DNA from: Diadophis punctatus similis
Lineage: Eukaryota; Chordata; Lepidosauria; Squamata; Dipsadidae
Reading direction: 5' to 3'
Assembly (NCBI GenBank): GCA_023053685.1
Contig: JALIGW010000002.1
Coordinates: forward strand, 247,861,356-247,925,355
Length of the DNA stretch: 64,000 nt
The first letter of the stretch is position 1. Each line of letters starts with the position of its first letter. Below are positions 1 to 14,958 of this stretch, one piece after another. A program made the translations under genes and the position numbers. Below the pieces are notes generated by a model. That model had not been told where the DNA came from and did no database searches. It saw only the letters and a list, made by a program, of their open reading frames with translations.

Positions 1-524
1 TGCTAGGCCTCCAAGAGATTCCTATAACCCTGGGGTAGTCACTGTTCTGTTTAATGACTTGAACATTAGTTTAACAGCTTCATCAGGGAGAGAAGGAGGT
101 GGGGATAGTTAAGCAAGGCAATCTCGCTTAACAACCATTGCAACATGCAAACATAATTGGCAGGTCCCATTACAATTGTATCTAGAGGACTACTTGTATG
201 GTGGCTAGGGTATTCTGGGGCTCAAAATCTGGAGGTCACCAAGGTAGAAGATGGAAAGTCCACCTGTGGGCATTCCATAATCAATATACAAAAAACACTA
301 CCCAAAAGCCGTTTTGAGGAATTCCACTACTTCTGCAAAAATGAAATATCCAGAAACTGCTGCTAATAACCAGAAACAGGTGGTTAGCCCTTTTCCATTT
401 TCCTTTTCTATTCACCTACAAGTCTAATCCTGAGACATGTTTGAGTAAAAAGAATGAGGCCAGAATTAAAATAGTCAATTTCTCACCTATATTCCTAATG
501 AGAGATGAGAAATAAAATTCAACC
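1..524. other. Gene-free flank downstream of zinc-finger ORF (unit 1)
   Basis: No gene recognised. It holds a 69-codon open frame (157-366) with no recognisable motif, judged chance. The same sequence recurs at 7749-8272, at 17217-17625 continuing at 24045-24159 (split by the L1), and at 33105-33628. Confidence 0.5.
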
Positions 525-2254
<1,730 letters not shown>

Positions 2255-3018
2255 AAAGGAACAATTCTGACCTGAGCTTTTACCACATTCGGATAATTAG
2301 TATGGCTGTTGTCCAGAGTGGATTCTCCCCTGCATAATCACTTGTCATTTGAAGTCTGCTTTTCTCACAATAAGCACATCTATGGAGCTTTTCTGCTACT
2401 GATATTCTTAAGAAGGTCAAAAATATGTGTCATCCCTTGTTTTGTGGTGGTTTGATTTAAGAACTTTTCTTCCTCTCAGGGCAAGGCCTGCATTACTGTC
2501 TGCCCTATGTGCCTATCCAATTCACCTTTTCCTCCTCACTGACTTCCAGATATTTCCCTTTTTTTTCTGAAATGGAAAAATAATCTCCAAGGACCTTTTT
2601 CTGTAATGTATGTTTGAGTTCCGCATACTCTACTTTTTCCAGCTCGAAATCACTTTTGTATGGTTTTTATGAAGGAAATGGAGAATATTTTTATTTCTGC
2701 CTCAGTTTGCTTTGCTTTTCAATGTTGCTTGTTATTCTAAGTTGTCCAGTGTGGTCTTATTGGCATCCTCTTTGTCTGTAAGATTCAAATGAAAATGTAG
2801 TAAAAGGGTTGCAGAAGATGTGAAAAAAGAAGTGTACATTACAATGAAAAAGCAAACATGTCACAATGCTAGAATAATATCTTACATTAATTGTGACATT
2901 TGACTACCGAGATCAAAGTTCAAATATCCATTCAATCATGAAATTCACTTCTTAACTTAGGTCAGTCACAAATTCTCAGCACTGCAAAAGGTTATCATCA
3001 AATACAGTTATGAGAAAA
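2255..3018. other. Upstream region of zinc-finger ORF, unit 1
   Basis: The first about 150 bases hold decayed finger remnants on the minus strand. A pyrimidine-rich stretch before AG near 2410 (minus strand) could be a splice acceptor. The remainder shows nothing recognisable. Equivalent stretches are 10003-10766, 25890-26653, 35359-36122 and, diverged, 54774-55584. Confidence 0.4.
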
Positions 3019-3348
3019 ACAAATTACACCCTCTTTCTTCCATAGGTATGAAGAGGCTAAGTAGCAGCCCAGTGCTGCTAATCAAGTGCTCTTGATGAAT
3101 TATCATCAGCAAGCGTGACTGCGTCTATAAAAGCCGAAGTTCTAGGAGTTTGCTGGTCTCCGGCATTGAGGTTGTGTTAACTGGCAAAGAGGAAAGATGT
3201 CAGAGGGGACCTTAGGGAAGCAATTGTTGCTGCTCATCTACAGTGCATTCAGAAAGTATTCAGACCCCCTACATTTTGTCAATTTTGTTATGCAGCAGCC
3301 TGATTTTACAGTTGTTGGAATTCATTTTTTTCTCATTAATGTATACAT
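3019..3348 (+). mobile_element. Tc1-like transposon, 5' stub (unit 1)
   Basis: Only the left end remains: a terminal segment (ACACCCTCTTTC), a TATAAAAG box at 3125-3132, a decayed start of the transposase frame (DLREAIVAAHL-like, 3197 onward), and the left arm of the foldback. The sequence then jumps at about 3348 into what is position 12800 in unit 2. The break falls at the hairpin loop region. Confidence 0.75.
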
Positions 3349-3655
3349 AACTTCTGAAGTGGGGTCACTGAATGCGCTACAATGACCACAAATTTGTGTA
3401 AAAGATGAATGTCTGCTTTTAAAGTGCCATTGAAACTTTGAAGGGTCAGGGAAGAAGTGGTGAGGATCACCTATACAACTAAACATCCAAAAAAGTCCCC
3501 AATAGTTTGTTTTTTTTACAAAGTGCTGGATTAAGCACAGTTGAACCTGCTTAATACACAGATGGCGAACCAATAGGAAATATTGTGCTTGTTGGCTGGA
3601 CTTGGAAGTAAGACAGCAGATGCAGATCAGTCCAATATTGTTGCCAAGAGAACAG
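3349..3655. other. Unit spacer after Tc1 remnant
   Basis: No gene recognised. It is collinear with 12801-13119, 28688-29006 and about 38150-38462, and it is one of the blocks also preserved in the 50.6-50.9 kb relic. It contains a poly-T run of variable length near 3507. Confidence 0.5.
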
Positions 3656-3830
3656 CAAGTCCATAACAGAGTTGCAAGGGACCTTGGAGGTCATCTAGTC
3701 CAATCCCCTGCTCAAGCAGGATACTCTACGTTAGTCCGGACTAATTGATGTCCAATCTCTTCTTTAAGACCTTAAGTGATCTAGCACCCAGAACTTCTGG
3801 AGGCAAGCTGTTCCCAAGGAATTAACCTTA
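3656..3830 (-). mobile_element. CR1-type LINE 3' fragment (unit 1, A)
   Basis: Antisense CR1 tail. The plus strand reads AGTTGCAAGGGACCTTGGAG, then TCATCTAGTCCAA and CCTGCTCAAGCAGG, the standard end of a vertebrate CR1. It is 5'-truncated, as is usual for this family, and shared by units 1-4. Confidence 0.8.
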
Positions 3831-4420
3831 ACTTGAAGGAGACAATTGCAGCCACCACTTTTAACAGCGTGCAGCACCAGTGGACTCAAAATTTGGGGAG
3901 GGAAGGAACATGTTGCAGCAGCTGACGTGCTTCAGCCTAATTGCCTCTCTGCTTCCACATCACGGAGGTAACCAAACAGCCCGACTTGCTCCCAGCCTCT
4001 CCTACGATGAGCCCTCAACTCACCTTCCAGATGCTGCTTCGACCCTGGGAAGAGCAGAAAAGCCACGCTGCACACCGCCTTCTTCCCAGGAGTGATCCGG
4101 AAGAAGTTCCTCTCCTTTCATCCTTTCTAGCAATGCAGTACTCGGTGGTTTTAACTCCTTTAAGCTCAACCACATAGGCCTATTAAGGGCTTTCTAGTCA
4201 CTGATATGTGATCACCATCTCCCGATAGGTGACAAAAGAACACGCTTGTTCTGCCTCTATCTAACGTGTTCGTAAGAGGTTTTCATTGATTAAATGCTAT
4301 CAAGCCTTTTTCGACTCCTAGCAACCTACCTTTGCAACTGATCCATGTGAAACTGAAATGTGACACTCAAGCTTGTGAAATTAAGCTATGTGCTGAGCCC
4401 TAAATGTTTATGAAGTTCTT
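3831..4420. other. Unit segment with possible 5' exon on minus strand
   Basis: No protein recognised. On the minus strand, GGAAG followed by GTGAGT gives a strong splice-donor match with the exon ending at 4024. It is conserved at 13487, 29374 and 38850. The about 120 bases before it (4024-4145) could be a first exon for the zinc-finger ORF, with the Tc1 element in the intron. This is inference from one donor motif. Confidence 0.3.
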
Positions 4421-4770
4421 ACATAATTTCATAGAGTTGGAAGAGACCAACTCTCTGAGCAGGAGACCATACCGTTCCAGACAAATGGCTGTCCAATCTC
4501 CTCTTTAAAAACCCCATTGACCCACAACTTCTGGAGGCAGGACATTTCCACTGATGGTTCTCACTAAAAGGAAATTTTTCTTTGATTCTAGGTTTGATTT
4601 CTTTTTGATAAGTCTCCCTCTATCTGTAGTCCTCCTATCAGGCGCATTGGACAATAAGTCCACCCCCCTTTTTGTGTGTCAGCCCCTCAAATATTGAAAG
4701 ACTGCTATAATGTAACCCCACTCCTTCTCTGTGTTAGACTAGACATATCCAGTACCTGCAATAGTTCATG
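4421..4770 (-). mobile_element. CR1-type LINE fragment (unit 1, B)
   Basis: A second antisense CR1 piece starting ATAGAGTTGGAAGAGACC and including the CCTCTTTAAAAACC, ACTTCTGGAGGCA and TGTAACCCCA blocks typical of CR1 3' coding and UTR sequence. It is decayed. Confidence 0.75.
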
Positions 4771-5500
4771 GTAGAATTGTTTAGTAGAAATAAAGAAATT
4801 ACAAGAAGGAGGGTATGTTCTAAGTCAAGAGAAGCAAACAGAACAATTGTTAAAAATATATGGACAGTTGTGAAAGTGTGCAAACTCCCATGATACCAGA
4901 TTTTCAAACCATCAAAAATAGAAAATTTGTTATCCGGAACTGTATCAGGCAGTCATAGGAGGTCTGTTTTATGCAGTATTTCTCACATACTGTGGCCAGA
5001 TATTACCAATTCAGTCAACATTTTAACCTGCTATACATAACAACCTACCCAACAAAATTGGTTAGGAATTAAAAGAATACTTGTTATTTAAAGGGAACCA
5101 TGGATTTAGGTTTGCACTAACAACCATCACGTGAATTAGAATTCAAATGCTTTGTAGACAGTATTTGGGCTGATGATGTACAAGAGACAAAGAGAATGTC
5201 AGGATTTGTTATAATGTTAGCAAACACGCTAGCTAGTTGGAAATCTAGAAAAGAGACTTCAGTTGCCATTTCCACAGCTACAGCACAATTCATAGCATTA
5301 TCAGAATTTGTTCAGAAATGACATAGTAAAGGATTTGGATATTGAAGTGAAAGGAGCCATACAGTATTTGAAGAAAATACAACATGTAAACAAATAGCAA
5401 CAGGTGAGGGTAAAAAACAGAAGTAAGCGTGTTGACATAAAATAACGTAATGTCAGAGAAGCAGTGAAAGAAAATGTAATAGACATAATTTATTGTGCAC
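4771..5500 (+). pseudogene. Ty1/copia-like pol remnant: RT end and RNase H (unit 1)
   Basis: Conceptual translation across shifting frames gives copia pol landmarks in the correct order. First is a VEIKKLQEGGYVLSQEK-like RT segment (about 4775-4835), then YRQAVGGLLYA-like (near 4943), then LKGTMDLGL-like (near 5090). Next come ADD...SGF, WKSRKETSVA-STATAQF and ALSEFVQ (about 5170-5320), the RNase H core. Last is a VDIK...VREAVKEN tail (about 5430-5475). Several frameshifts and stops make it non-functional. Gag, integrase and LTRs were not identified. It recurs in units 2-4. The family call rests on motif order. Confidence 0.7.
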
Positions 5501-6751
5501 CATTTCCATTTCCCCCACTTTTTTTCTTCTTGTGCTCTTTATGCTATTTGGATTTACCTCAGGATGTCCCTGTGTTCCTGACTATCTTGTTTGCTGTAAA
5601 TATGTTAAATGTATTTATTTATATTAAACTACAAATTTGCCTCAGTGTCTCTGACTTCATTTGGAAACTTGCTGCATAATTCCCTGACAGAGGACTGTCT
5701 CTATTACACCCTGAGAAAAAAGCCATTTGCAGTGGATGTCATTTGCTGGAAGCATCACAGGGAAAGAAATAACTGTTGTTATTTGTAGCTGGTGGATTAC
5801 CCAGAAGGATGTAAAGGATCGTGGTGAGAAAAAACATTTCTGCTCTGGGAGATCCCCTTCCTCTGACACTGATGGAGAAGTTTGGGATTATGAGCGCACA
5901 CAAATTAATCCCTTTGTGAGCCTGAGCTCTTCCAAGAAGCTCCCATGGGGAACACAGCCACTTCTTAAAAGCCCCCTCACCATGGTTTGGAAACTGCAGG
6001 GTGGTTGGGAGAAGGCTGAAGCGGATGTGGATCCTACAGATTTGGAGTTGGCAGACTCGATGCGTGATGAACTGGGCTTTCTTAAGAAGACTGGGGCATG
6101 GACTTGCCATACCTAACAGGAAAACAATTTGGAAAATGGATCGACCAAGAGTTTTTTTATGATTTGGGGGAATAAGACGCAACTGCTGTGTTATCGTTCT
6201 CCACTTAAATTTTCAGAAAAAGTTTTATTAATAAGAATCAAACAAAGATATTTCATCCCGGACAAATCAGAGACAATGATTCTGGTGATTTATGGTAAAT
6301 AAGAAGACATTCTAAACTTTATACAAATTAAATGGAATAGTAGATTGTAAACAAGGTGCTTTGATGTTTAACTTTGTGGTTGGTTCATCTGTTAATTACA
6401 TTGCCTTTACATATCGTATATTGATGAACGGCAAATTGGTTGCAAATAGAAGTTTATAAATTTTGGGCCTGCTACACAAGGGGAGCAAACTAATATTGCT
6501 CCAATATATTTATGAATATTCAAGTGGGGGGTAATATAAGTAATCTGTTTTTGTCTTTTTTTAATGCACATTTTTTCTTTTTAAATGTTTTGTCTATCCT
6601 TATTTTGGTTTTGGTTTTTGTTTCTTTTTTTGGAGTTTGTACTATAAATTTTCTGAAGAAAATAACCTTTAAAAAAAAGTCCCTTTACTACAAGCACGTT
6701 GATGGGGCTACTATGTACCTATTTTCTAAACTGCCTCTAAATCCATAGCAT
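5501..6751. other. Unit segment of unknown nature (unit 1)
   Basis: Contains a 129-codon plus-strand open frame (5727-6116) that is conserved in units 2 and 3 with one residue change (T to A). It matches no family I recognise, and conservation is expected from the recent duplication alone. A 147-codon frame lies opposite it. From about 6180 the sequence is AT-rich with T runs. Confidence 0.35.
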
Positions 6752-6965
6752 CAGGGGCCGGCTCTGTCGTGGTGACCAGAATTGGATGCACTATTCTAGG
6801 TGTGCTGTCACCAGCACAGTGTAAAGCAACTCTATCACTTCTTCTTATCTATACTCTATGCCTCTGTTGATGCACCCTAGGACTGCATTGGCTTTTTTGG
6901 CAGTTGCAGCACAATATTGGCAGAAGTGGTACTTGTCTATTTCTCATGTGGCCCAAGGAAACATG
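6752..6965 (-). mobile_element. CR1-type LINE RT-end fragment (unit 1, C)
   Basis: The plus strand GTGACCAGAATTGGATGCAC, then TTCTAGGTGTG, is the antisense of the HTWCIQFW-type block at the end of CR1 reverse transcriptase. Compare the cleaner copy at about 44680-44720. Confidence 0.7.
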
Positions 6966-7320
6966 CCCTGCCCTTTTGGAGATCTCCCGGAGGCAACCAC
7001 CATTTCCAGCGCACCCACAATTCCTTAACAGAGTTTACAAACTGTTAAGGTAACAAAACATAACACTTTGTCCCAGTCCCACGTGACAGTGACCCAGAAG
7101 CAGCCACCATTTTGACACAGAGGCAGACATGGCAAAATGCTGGCTGCTTCCACAACTCCACCACAATGCTCGGCATTAAATCCCAGGCAAAGACAAAATA
7201 ACAGCTGCCTTCACAACAGTGTCATAGAGCCCACAAATGTGTGTCTTACCCTCCCTCACCAACATGAGGTTCAGTGATCTTCAAAATGGTGGAGAAGGAG
7301 GAGGTTGTGATGCCTGGTGG
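6966..7320. other. Unit segment, nothing recognised
   Basis: No ORF or repeat family recognised. Collinear with 16425-16779 and 32313-32667. Confidence 0.4.
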
Positions 7321-7328
7321 GGTGGGAG

Positions 7329-7636
7329 CAGGGGTGAAATCCTCCCGGTTCGCCTGGCCCAGTCCTTCGGCGTATAGCCGATGGAACTGGCGCCGGTCGC
7401 GGCGCGGAGCTTCTCCCGCCCGCTTTCCCGGCCCGGCTGAACACCGCCATTCGGGTTATTTTTCCGTCTGTGCATGCGCGCGCATGCACAGAGGGAAAAA
7501 TAACCCGAATGATTGTGTTCAGCCGGGCCGGGAAAGCGGGGTGGGGGGGGAGAAGCTCCGCGCCGCGACCGCCACCAGTTCCATCGGCTATACGCCGAAG
7601 GACTGGCCCGGGCGAACCGGGAGGATTTCACCCCTG
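7329..7636. mobile_element. Palindromic hAT-type MITE (unit 1)
   Basis: A 308-bp near-complete inverted repeat with termini CAGGGGTGAAATCCTCCCGG and its complement, flanked by a perfect 8-bp duplication GGTGGGAG (7321-7328, 7637-7644). The 8-bp duplication and CAGGGGTG ends fit hAT elements. The centre is a GCATGCGCGCGCATGC palindrome. It is GC-rich with no transposase. Confidence 0.9.
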
Positions 7637-8272
7637 GGTGGGAGTAAGCCCTAACGATTGCAGGGATTCAGTGGGAGTAGGATAATGCCTGTGGGGGACA
7701 CTGTAAGGAGGGAAAGGCCTGTGGGCACCCAAAAGTTGGGGTAGTGGATGCTAGGCCTCCAAGAGATTCCTATAACCCTGGGGTAGTCACTGTTCTGTTT
7801 AATGACTTGAACATTAGTTTAACAGCTTCATCAGGGAGAGAAGGAGGTGGGGATAGTTAAGCAAGGCAATCTCGCTTAACAACCATTGCAACATGCAAAC
7901 ATAATTGGCAGGTCCCATTACAATTGTATCTAGAGGACTACTTGTATGGTGGCTAGGGTATTCTGGGGCTCAAAATCTGGAGGTCACCAAGGTAGAAGAT
8001 GGAAAGTCCACCTGTGGGCATTCCATAATCAATATACAAAAAACACTACCCAAAAGCCGTTTTGAGGAATTCCACTACTTCTGCAAAAATGAAATATCCA
8101 GAAACTGCTGCTAATAACCAGAAACAGGTGGTTAGCCCTTTTCCATTTTCCTTTTCTATTCACCTACAAGTCTAATCCTGAGACATGTTTGAGTAAAAAG
8201 AATGAGGCCAGAATTAAAATAGTCAATTTCTCACCTATATTCCTAATGAGAGATGAGAAATAAAATTCAACC

Positions 8273-10002
<1,730 letters not shown>

Positions 10003-10766
10003 AAAGGAACAATTCTGACCTGAGCTTTTACCACATTCGGATAATTAGTATGGCTGTTGTCCAGAGTGGATTCTCCCCTGCATAATCATTTGTCATTTGA
10101 AGTCTGCTTTTCTCACAATAAGCACATCTATGGAGCTTTTCTGCTACTGATATTCTTAAGAAGGTCAAAAATATGTGTCATCCCTTGTTTTGTGGTGGTT
10201 TGATTTAAGAACTTTTCTTCCTCTCAGGGCAAGGCCTGCATTACTGTCTGCCCTATGTGCCTATCCAATTCACCTTTTCCTCCTCACTGACTTCCAGATA
10301 TTTCCCTTTTTTTTCTGAAATGGAAAAATAATCTCCAAGGACCTTTTTCTGTAATGTATGTTTGAGTTCCGCATACTCTACTTTTTCCAGCTCGAAATCA
10401 CTTTTGTGTGGTTTTTATGAAGGAAATGGAGAATATTTTTATTTCTGCCTCAGTTTGCTTTGCTTTTCAATGTTGCTTGTTATTCTAAGTTGTCCAGTGT
10501 GGTCTTATTGGCATCCTCTTTGTCTGTAAGATTCAAATGAAAATGTAGTAAAAGGGTTGCAGAAGATGTGAAAAAAGAAGTGTACATTACAATGAAAAAG
10601 CAAACATGTCACAATGCTAGAATAATCTCTTACATTAATTGTGACATTTGACTACCGAGATCAAAGTTCAAATATCCATTCAATCATGAAATTCACTTCT
10701 TAACTTAGGTCAGTCAAAAATTCTTAGCTCTGCAAAGGGTTATCATCAAATACAGTTATGAGAAAA

Positions 10767-12337
10767 ACAAATTACACCCTCTTTCTTCCATAGGTATGAA
10801 GAGGCTAAGTAGCAGCCCAGTGCTGCTAATCAAGTGCTCTTGATGAATTATCATCAGCAAGCGTGACTGCGTCTATAAAAGCCGAAGTTCTAGGAGTTTG
10901 CTGGTCTCCGGCATTGAGGTTGTGTTAAATGGCAGAGAGGAAAGATGTCAGCGGGGACCTTAGGGAAGCAATTGTTGCTGCTCATCTACAGTGCATTCAG
11001 AAAGTATTCAGACCCCCTTCATTTTGTCAATTTTGTTATGCAGCAGCCTGATTCTACTGTTGTTGAAATTCATTTTTTCTCATTACTCTACACTCAGTAC
11101 TTCTGTTTTCATTTTGTCGTGATGTGGTACTGAGTGTACATTAATGAGGAAAGAAAATGAATTTCAACAACTGTAGAATCTTGCTACTGCATAACAAAAT
11201 TGACAAAATGAAAGGGGTCTGAATACTTTCTGAACGCACTGTAGATGAGCAGCAACAATTCTTTCTCTAAGGTCCCTGCTGACAATTGCCAATCTTCCTA
11301 GGAGTGGAAGCTCCAGCAATTTCACCGGTCAGAGAAATTACAATAAATCCAAGCATTACATCTCAGGTTCTACAGGCCTCATTTAGCTTGTTAAATGTTG
11401 AAGTTCATGACAGTACAATTAGAAAAAGACTGAACAAGTATGGTTTGTTTGGAAAAGTTGCCAGGAGAAAGCCTCTTCTTTCCAAAATGACATAGCAGCA
11501 CAGCTGAGGTTTGCAAAGTTACATCTGAACAAATAACAAGACTTCTGGAACACTGTCCTTGGAGAGACGAAACCAAAGTGGAGATGTTTGGCTGTAATGC
11601 ACAGTGCCACATTTAATGAAAACCAAACACAGCATTTCAGCACAAACATCTCATACCAACCATCAAGCACGGTGATGGAGGGGTAATGATTTGGGCTTCT
11701 TTTGCAACCACAGGACCTGCACACCTTGCATTCTTTGAGTCTCCTTTGACCTCCTCTCTCTATTAAAGTATTCTAGAGTCAAATGTCAGGCCATCTGTCC
11801 AACAGCTAAAGCTTGGCCAACATCAGATTATGTAACAGGAGAATGATCCCAAGCTCACCAGCAAATCTACAACAGAATGGCTGAAAACTAAAAAAAAATC
11901 AAGGTGTTGCAACTGCAGTCAAAGTCCAGACCTCAACCCGATTGAAATGCTGTAGCGGGACCTCAAGACAGTTTGGCCTACAAACAAATGCCTACAACCC
12001 TCAATGAACTGAAGCAATGTTGTAAAGAAGAGTGGGCCAAAATTCCTCCACAGCGATGTTACAGACTGATAAAAGTCATACAGAAAACAATTACTTCCAG
12101 TTATTGCTGCTAAAGGTGGCTCTACAAGATATTGAATCATAAAATGTTACTTTTTCACACAAGGCTTCTCTATTTTGGCTTTCTTTTTGTAGAATAACTG
12201 GTGACATGATATGTCAAGCGTTATTGTTCCTCTGAGGTTGTGTTTACCTGCCTTTAAGAATTGCTAAGGACCGGATGATTTTTTACTGTATTCTGATATG
12301 TAAAACCATACAACTCAAAGAGGATGTACTTTTTTTC
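10767..12337 (+). pseudogene. Tc1-like DNA transposon, inactivated transposase (unit 2)
   Basis: Outer ends are inverted: ACACCCTCTTTC...CCATAGGTAT on the left against the complement of CCATACAACTCAAAGAGG near 12325. Inside are a TATAAAAG box and a transposase start (MAERKDVSGDLREAIVAAH, 10931 onward), then a foldback. Broken frames follow with VHDSTIRKRLNKYG, WRDETKVEMFG, KHGDGGVMIWAS, a degraded NDPK block and LNPIEML, the catalytic DDE neighbourhoods. Stops and frameshifts are numerous. The family is well known for wide, patchy distribution among vertebrates. Confidence 0.85.
10947..11283. repeat. Foldback inside Tc1-like element (unit 2)
   Basis: A 337-bp inverted repeat. The inner part begins CAGTGCATTCAGAAAGTATT, matching termini of another Tc1-type element. 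The outer about 45 bp is host transposase sequence, present both upright and inverted (GTCAGCGGGGACC against GGTCCCTGCTGAC). A 26-base unpaired spacer lies at 11101-11126. Confidence 0.88.
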
Positions 12338-13119
12338 CCACATGGCTGCATATCTGGAAGTGCTGGGGATAGATTATCCAATTGCAGATATATGCATACA
12401 GAGAGAAGTACAAATACATGGACCTACACATGTACATATGTGGAAAACCCATGTGTCTTCAACCTGAAAAATGTCCTAAAATGGTTACAGTCCAACATTT
12501 CTGAGTTAATTTTAGGGATGTGGGGGCTTTAACTGATGAAATGATGTCTAAAGCCTCTGCAAGATTTGAAGCATCAATTTTTTCCCATTAAACAACTCAC
12601 TGTGGGTTGTTAAAGGCAATTACACATAACTTGCAACTTCCTACCATTATACCCATTGATTTTCCTTGCTAGAGGATAGCTGTGAAGCTATCACTAATGG
12701 GGATCATGAGTGTGGGATGCTGCAACCATCATCAATGTGCAGTGGTTGGTAACACCAGAATTGGTGCAATTGGTCCTTTTCCTGCATCTTCATGCCCACA
12801 GGAACTTCTGAAGTGCGGTCACTGAATGTGCTACAATGACCACAAATTTGGGAAAAGATGAGTCTGCTTTTAAAGTGCCATTGTAACTTTGAAGGCTCAG
12901 GGAAGAAGTGGTAAGTGAGGATCACCTATACAACTAAACATCCCAATAGGTCCCCAATAGTTTTTTTTTTTTACAAAGTGCTGGATTAAGCACAGTTGAA
13001 CCTGCTTAATACAGGGATGGTGCACCAATAGGAAATATTGTGCTTGTTGGCTAGACTTGGAAGTAAGACAGCAGATGCAGATCAGTCCAATATTGTTGCC
13101 AAGACCACAGCAAGTCCAT

Positions 13120-13290
13120 AACAGAATAACAGAGTTGGAAGGGACCTTGGAGGTCATCTAGTCCAATCCCCTGCTCAAGCAGGAGACTCTACGTTAGTCC
13201 GGACTAATTGATGTCCAATCTCTTCTTTAAGACCTTAAGTGATCTAGCACCCAGAACTTCTGGAGGCAAGCTGTTCCCAAGGAATTAACC
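13120..13290 (-). mobile_element. CR1-type LINE 3' fragment (unit 2, A)
   Basis: Same antisense CR1 tail as in unit 1, with AGTTGGAAGGGACCTTGGAG. It retains a longer AATAACAGAATAACAG end than unit 1. Confidence 0.8.
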
Positions 13291-13885
13291 TTAACTTGAA
13301 GGAGACAATTGCAGCCACCACTTTTAACAGCGTGCAGCACCAGTGGACTCAAAATTTGGGGAGGGAAGGAACATGTTGCAGCAGCTGACATGCTTCAGCC
13401 TAATTGCCTCTCTGCTTCCACATCACGGAGGTAACCAAACAGCCCGACTTGCTCCCAGCCTCTCCTACGATGAGCCCTCAACTCACCTTCCAGATGCTGC
13501 TTCGACCCTGGGAAGAGCAGAAAAGCCACTCTGCACACCGCCTTCTTCCCAGGAGTGATCCGGAAGAAGTTCCTCTCCTTTCATCCTTTCTAGCAATGCA
13601 GTACTCGGTGGTTTTAACTCCTTTAAGCTCAACCACATAGGCCTATTAAGGGCTTTCTAGTCACTGATATGTGATCACCATCTCCCGATAGGTGACAAAA
13701 GAACACGCTTGTTCTGCCTCTATCTAACGTGTTCGTAAGAGGTTTTCATTGATTAAATGCTATCAAGCCTTTTTCGACTCCTAGCAACCTATCCTTTGCA
13801 ACTGATCCATGTGAAACTGAAATGTGACACTCAAGCTTGTGAAATTAAGCTATGTGCTGAGCCCTAAATGTTTATGAAGTTCTTA

Positions 13886-14232
13886 CAGAATTACATAGTT
13901 GGAAGAGACCAACTCTCTGAGCAGGAGACCATACCGTTCCAGACAAATGGCTGTCCAATCTCCTCTTTAAAAACCCCATTGACCCACAACTTCTGGAGGC
14001 AGGACATTTCCACTGATGGTTCTCACTAAAAGGAAATTTTTCTTTGATTCTAGGTTTGATTTCTTTTTGATAAGTCTCCCTCTATCTGTAATCCTCCTAT
14101 CAGGCGCATTGGACAATAAGTCCACCCCCCTTTTTGTGTGTCAGCCCCTCAAATATTGAAAGACTGCTATAATGTAACCCCAGTCCTTCTCTGTGTTAGA
14201 CTAGACATATCCAGTTCCTGCAATAGTTCATG
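13886..14232 (-). mobile_element. CR1-type LINE fragment (unit 2, B)
   Basis: Counterpart of the unit 1 fragment B, antisense. Confidence 0.75.
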
Positions 14233-14958
14233 GTAGAATTGTTTAGTAGAAATAAAGAAATTACAAGAAGGAGGGTATGTTCTAAGTCAAGAGAAGCAAA
14301 CAGAACAATTGTTAAAAATATATGGACAGTTGTGAAAGTGTGCAAACTCCCATGATACCAGATTTTCAAACCATCAAAAATAGAAAATTTGTTATCCGGA
14401 ACTGTATCAGGCAGTCATAGGAGGTCTGTTTTATGCAGTATTTCTCACATACTGTGGCCAGATATTACCAATTCAGTCAACATTTTAACCTGCTATACAT
14501 AACAACCTACCCAACAAAATTGGTTAGGAATTAAAAGAATACTTGTTATTTAAAGGGAACCATGGATTTAGGTTTGCACTAACAACCATCACGTGAATTA
14601 GAATTCAAATGCTTTGTAGACAGTATTTGGGCTGATGATGTACAAGAGACAAAGTGAATGTCAGGATTTGTTATAATGTTAGCAAACACGCTAGCTAGTT
14701 GGAAATCTAGAAAAGAGACTTCAGTTGCCATTTCCACAGCTACAGCACAATTCATAGCATTATCAGAATTTGTTCAGAAATGACATAGTAAAGGATTTGG
14801 ATATTGAAGTGAAAGGAGCCATACCAGTATTTGAAGAAAATACAACATGTAAACAAATAACAACAGGTGAGGGTAAAAAACAGAAGTAAGCGTGTTGACA
14901 TAACGTAATGTCAGAGAAGCAGTGAAAAAAAATGTAATAGACATAATTTATTGTGCAC
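14233..14958 (+). pseudogene. Ty1/copia-like pol remnant (unit 2)
   Basis: Same order of RT-end and RNase H motifs as unit 1 with the same main lesions. It lies between the CR1 fragment B and the 129-codon open frame at 15185-15574. Confidence 0.68.

Noticed and set aside
157..366. 69-codon ORF found in all units
   Set aside because: No motif, no coding signal, and its conservation is fully explained by recent duplication.
5727..6116. 129-codon ORF as a host gene
   Set aside because: Kept only as unassigned. It has no recognised domain, and three nearly identical copies follow from the duplication.
7274..7654. Overlapping 116-126-codon ORFs on both strands in the MITE
   Set aside because: The two strands give nearly the same peptide because the element is a palindrome, not because it is a gene.
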